Shown here piece after piece: positions 61,060-64,000 of a DNA stretch of 64,000 nucleotides. Origin of the DNA: Uranotaenia lowii (Eukaryota; Arthropoda; Insecta; Diptera; Culicidae); NCBI RefSeq assembly GCF_029784155.1, contig NC_073692.1:330789920-330853919 (forward strand). The letters are read 5' to 3'. Each line of letters begins with the position of its first letter. Within the stretch, counting starts at the first letter, position 1. Below the pieces are notes generated by a model. That model saw nothing but the letters and a program-made list of their open reading frames with translations, ran no database searches and was not told the origin of the DNA. Made by a program: the position numbers and the translations under genes.

Positions 61060-61470
61060 AATTTAAAAAAATCGAGAGCACGCACCTGGGGAAAACTCGT
61101 GAAGGAGTGTGTATTTTGCTAATGAGAGCAACTGAGCAACTCCCGGATGAGCTCTTAGCGAGAAAAAGCACACACTTTGCTTAGTGAGTGTTCACCATCT
61201 CAAATTTAACAAGGCTTTAGATCATGTTAAATTGGCAGCTAAAAACCTCTGAAAACTTTCCTCAGAAAAGAGCTCAACCACGGGGTTTTACTTGGAAATT
61301 CGTATGAATCTTCTCAAGAGCACCCTCCTGCTAATGAGAGCACCTCAAACGAGCTCATGTCGCGAAGTACTCACTCCTAGTGTTCGTGAGTGTTCAACGA
61401 ACGATGATTCAGATCATGCTCCCGGTGAGAAGAACGCAGTTTTGATGAGTGGCCCTCGTTGTTTACGTTG
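61060..61470. repeat. diverged tandem duplication, about 213-bp step
   Basis: CTAATGAGAGCA occurs at 61119 and about 61332. GAGTGTTCA, TTTAGATCATG / TTCAGATCATG and GAGCTC blocks recur in the same order. Confidence 0.65.
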
Positions 61471-61708
61471 TAAAACATATGCAGGAGCACATTCCTATTG
61501 CATTTTAACCCTCATCCGTCCCAGAAATTTTAAACCGTTAGAGTCCCTGGAGTGTCAATTTAACATTTTGATCAAAACCAATAAATCACTCTTGTTTCCC
61601 AACGGATTTTTTTTTCAAAATTTATAGTTTTGAAAATCTTGTAATGTAACTCAAACTCGTTGCACATATATTTTTTGTAGTTTAGTTTTAATCACCGCAC
61701 GTTCTTAT

Positions 61709-63108
61709 AATCTTTTTTGATTGATATTTTTCGGTGAGCGCAAGAGGAAATAAAAATGCTGTTTTTAACGTTTTCGGCCTACTTAGCTTTCGGCCATCCT
61801 CAGAAAAACTATATTTATTTAATAAAATTAAAGGATGAAATTAATTATAAACTAGATTTTATCTTTGACTTTATCAATGCACTGTGCACTCGGAAGCAGA
61901 AACTTACAACTTTTTTGCCGCGTGTTTCCTCAACGGCCGTCTCACGATTTTTGAAATCGACGTCAGCTAATTGCTCCTGGTCAGCCGTCGTCCAGTGATG
62001 GTGTCATCGAGTGCGTTCCTGATTGGTTCGTCGTCGGTTGTGTTTTGGGTTTGTTCGCTCTTTTAAATTGTGGTGTCTCTCTCAGCTTCTTAATTAGCGC
62101 GTTGTATATCGAGGAAATTTCTATTGCGTCTCTCTGTATGTTGACTGCCTTCTCTCCTCTCAATTTTATATGCAGAGTTTCCGCAGTTTTCCTCATGTTG
62201 TCATCGCTCACTTTTTCCAGAATCCTGACATCGTTGTAGTTGAACGTGTGATGGTTTTCCACCGCATGTTGTGTTAGGCCGGTTGTGGAGGCATTCGGTT
62301 TAAAACTATATTTGTGGTTTTTAATGCGTTTTTCTATTGTTTGGGAGGTTTGTCCACAATATACACGGCCACATTCGCAAGGGATTTCGTAAACCACCTG
62401 TGTTTGCTTCATTTTTGGGATTTCGTCTTTGAGCTTAGTGAAGATGCAATTTTTGATTTTGTTCACGGGTCTTGATGAAGCAATTATGTCGTGTTTTCGT
62501 AATATTTTGCTCACTTTTTTACTCAAATGGGGGATGTATGTTAAGGAAGCATATCTACCCATTTGAGTGTCTCGGTTTTCGTACTGTAGCGAGTTATAAA
62601 TTGCATCCGTTCTTGTTTTCAAGATGTGGTTTATGAAACTGTCTGGATAGTTATTAGAAAGAAGGATCCCCTTAACATTCTGGATGCTTTTTACCCTTTC
62701 CTCTACGTCAGTCAGTTTTAGTGCGCGATCAATTAAAGCAATGGCTGTGTTCATTTTGTGCGCATGAGGACTGTCGGATGAGATATCCAGATATCGTCCG
62801 TTCGTTTGTTTTGTGAACCAATGCTTGTTTATTTTGTTGTTTTTTCTGGTGAGAGTCATGTCTAGGAAGCGAATAGAACAGTTTGTTTCTTTTTCAACTG
62901 TGAATTTTATGCTCTCGAAAGGTTTATTGAATTCTTTTTGGATTTCGTCAATTCTATTTTCTTCAGCAATGAGAAGGCAGTCATCAACGTAGCGTTTATA
63001 GATGATAAGATTGATTCCTTTGGTTTTTAGTTCAGTGATGACTACCTCCTCAAGGTGTTCCAATAGAATGTTCGCCACAACTCCGCTCAGTGGTGAGCCC
63101 ATCCCCAT
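61709..63108 (-). mobile_element. Penelope-like element, 5'-truncated (left copy)
   Basis: The minus-strand copy runs from the junction at 63107 leftward to the terminus AATCTTTTTTGATTGATATT at 61709. It contains one long ORF and about 270 bp of 3' non-coding terminus, including a CGTGTTTCCTCAACGGCCGT block also seen in the palindrome at 17.1 kb. It is truncated within the reverse-transcriptase domain. Confidence 0.9.
61981..63108 (-). CDS. Penelope-like reverse transcriptase / GIY-YIG endonuclease, N-truncated (375 aa)
   Basis: Encodes the C-terminal half of a Penelope-type polyprotein, which copies element RNA and cuts DNA for integration. Residues 4-13 GSPLSGVVAN and the catalytic box RYVDD (Tyr40-Val-Asp-Asp43) are the distal reverse-transcriptase motifs; the fingers and the first catalytic Asp motif are missing. 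The connector and thumb follow, to about residue 235. Residues 240-310 form a GIY-YIG nuclease: YEIPCECGRVYCGQT, then an Arg-containing RIKNHK helix, with the Cys pair usual in this group. A basic, Thr/Ser-rich tail ends DDG. The ATG lies exactly at the junction with the inverted copy, preceded in frame by a stop, so this start is probably created by truncation. Full-length relatives are roughly twice as long. Confidence 0.9.
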   Translation of the reverse strand: MGMGSPLSGVVANILLEHLEEVVITELKTKGINLIIYKRYVDDCLLIAEENRIDEIQKEFNKPFESIKFTVEKETNCSIRFLDMTLTRKNNKINKHWFTKQTNGRYLDISSDSPHAHKMNTAIALIDRALKLTDVEERVKSIQNVKGILLSNNYPDSFINHILKTRTDAIYNSLQYENRDTQMGRYASLTYIPHLSKKVSKILRKHDIIASSRPVNKIKNCIFTKLKDEIPKMKQTQVVYEIPCECGRVYCGQTSQTIEKRIKNHKYSFKPNASTTGLTQHAVENHHTFNYNDVRILEKVSDDNMRKTAETLHIKLRGEKAVNIQRDAIEISSIYNALIKKLRETPQFKRANKPKTQPTTNQSGTHSMTPSLDDG

Positions 63109-63728
63109 TTATAACTCGCTACAGTACGAAAACCGAGACACTCAAATGGGTAGATATGCTTCCTTAACAAACATCCCCCATTTGAGTGAAAAAGTGAGCA
63201 AAATATTACGAAAACACGACATAATTGCTTCATCAAGACCCGTGAACAAAATCAAAAATTGCATCTTCACTAAGCTCAAAGACGAAATCCCAAAAATGAA
63301 GCAAACACAGGTGGTTTACGAAATCCCTTGCAAATGTGGCCGTGTATATTGTGGACAAACCTCCCAAACAATAGAAAAACGCATTAAAAACCACAAATAT
63401 AGTTTTAAACCGAATGCCTCCACAACCGGCCTAACACAACATGCGGTGGAAAACCATCACACGTTCAACTACAACGATGTCAGGATTCTGGAAAAAAGTG
63501 AGCGATGACAACAAGAGGAAAACTGCGGAAACTCTGCATATAAAATTGAGAGGAGAGAAGGCAGTCAACATACAGAGAGACGCAATAGAAATTTCCTCGA
63601 TATACAACGCGCTAATTAAGAAGCTGAGAGAGACACCACAATTTAAAAGAGCGAACAAACCCAAAACACAACCGACGACGAACCAATCAGGAACGCACTC
63701 GATGACACCATCACTGGACGACGGCTGA
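63107..63728 (+). pseudogene. GIY-YIG part of the right Penelope copy, frameshifted
   Basis: The frame starts in the middle of the connector (YNSLQYENRDTQMGRY) and carries the GIY-YIG motif CGRVYCGQTSQTIEKR. It then breaks near 63490, where a run of five A in the left copy is six here. The second part continues in another frame (to 63728) with the same C-terminus DDG. It has no reverse-transcriptase motifs at all. Upstream frame extension to 63002 is antisense of the left copy and has no meaning. Confidence 0.85.
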
Positions 63729-64000
63729 CCAGGAGCAATTAGCTGACGTCGATTTCAAAAATCGTGAGACGGCCGTTGAGGAAACACGCGGCAAAAAAGT
63801 TGTAAGTTTCTGCTTCCGAGTGCACAGTGCATTGATAAAGTCAAAGATAAAATCTAGTTTATAATTAATTTCATCCTTTAATTTTATTAAATAAATATAG
63901 TTTTTCTGAGGATGGCCGAAAGCTAAGTAGGCCGAAAACGTTAAAAACAGCATTTTTATTTCGTCTTGCGCTCACCGAAAAATATCAATCAAAAAAGATT
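63107..64000 (+). mobile_element. Penelope-like element, inverted partial copy (right)
   Basis: Reads as the reverse of 61709-62601 over about 893 bp, ending exactly at the window edge with CAATCAAAAAAGATT. Differences are few (for example a CKCG-coding change in the nuclease Cys pair), so the duplication is recent. Confidence 0.9.

Noticed and set aside
63002..63106. N-terminal extension of the right Penelope frame
   Set aside because: It is antisense of the left copy's reverse-transcriptase region read across the inverted junction.

Overview
This is a 64 kb piece of an AT-rich eukaryotic genome, almost certainly an insect and most likely a dipteran of mosquito type. Two things point there. 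Spliced exons of an insect-like par-1/MARK kinase gene lie on the minus strand near the left end. The repeats are an RTE-like LINE, a Ty3/mdg4-type LTR element, a Penelope-like element, hAT-like and TA-flanked MITEs, tRNA-derived SINEs and several satellites. Two 500-base assembly gaps (14272-14771 and 41392-41891) are runs of N. There are no rRNA genes, functional tRNAs, CRISPR arrays or bacterial features.

Layout. 1-6.4 kb is non-coding, with a 413-bp tandem duplication. 6.48-8.05 kb holds three minus-strand exons whose splice phases agree; they encode the linker of a PAR-1/MARK Ser/Thr kinase. The kinase domain lies upstream (off the right side or far right) and the C-terminal KA1 domain is off the left edge. 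8.2-9.9 kb is a broken RTE-like LINE. 11.17-14.27 kb is a deleted Ty3/mdg4-type LTR retrotransposon that keeps a zinc-knuckle Gag, while its 3' LTR runs into the first gap. 17.1 kb holds a palindrome made from Penelope-type termini. 21.3-23.5 kb is a dimeric satellite of about 525 bp per unit, and 26-27.9 kb is an older decayed array. 31-40 kb is nested accessory DNA: SINEs, an hAT-like element with an 8-bp target duplication, a 264-bp-arm inverted repeat, a foldback, and a 1.7-kb region of opposed repeat arrays around a possible small spliced ORF.

40.4-41.4 kb looks like the promoter and leader of a plus-strand gene that runs into the second gap. A short signal-peptide ORF at 45.96 kb could belong to it. 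44.08-45.30 kb is a TA-flanked MITE with two opposed tRNA-like arms. 46.4-48.3 kb is a 12-bp minisatellite. 52.8-54.4 and 56.6-57.2 kb are two copies of one higher-order array. 57.8-58.9 kb is a GGCC-rich array that changes orientation at its centre. The right end (61.7-64.0 kb) is a head-to-head pair of truncated Penelope-like elements with YVDD reverse transcriptase and GIY-YIG remnants, forming an inverted repeat of about 893 bp per arm.

The only well-supported host gene is par-1. Everything else with coding capacity is mobile-element protein or an unproven short ORF. Identities are from memory and pattern recognition; no search was run.
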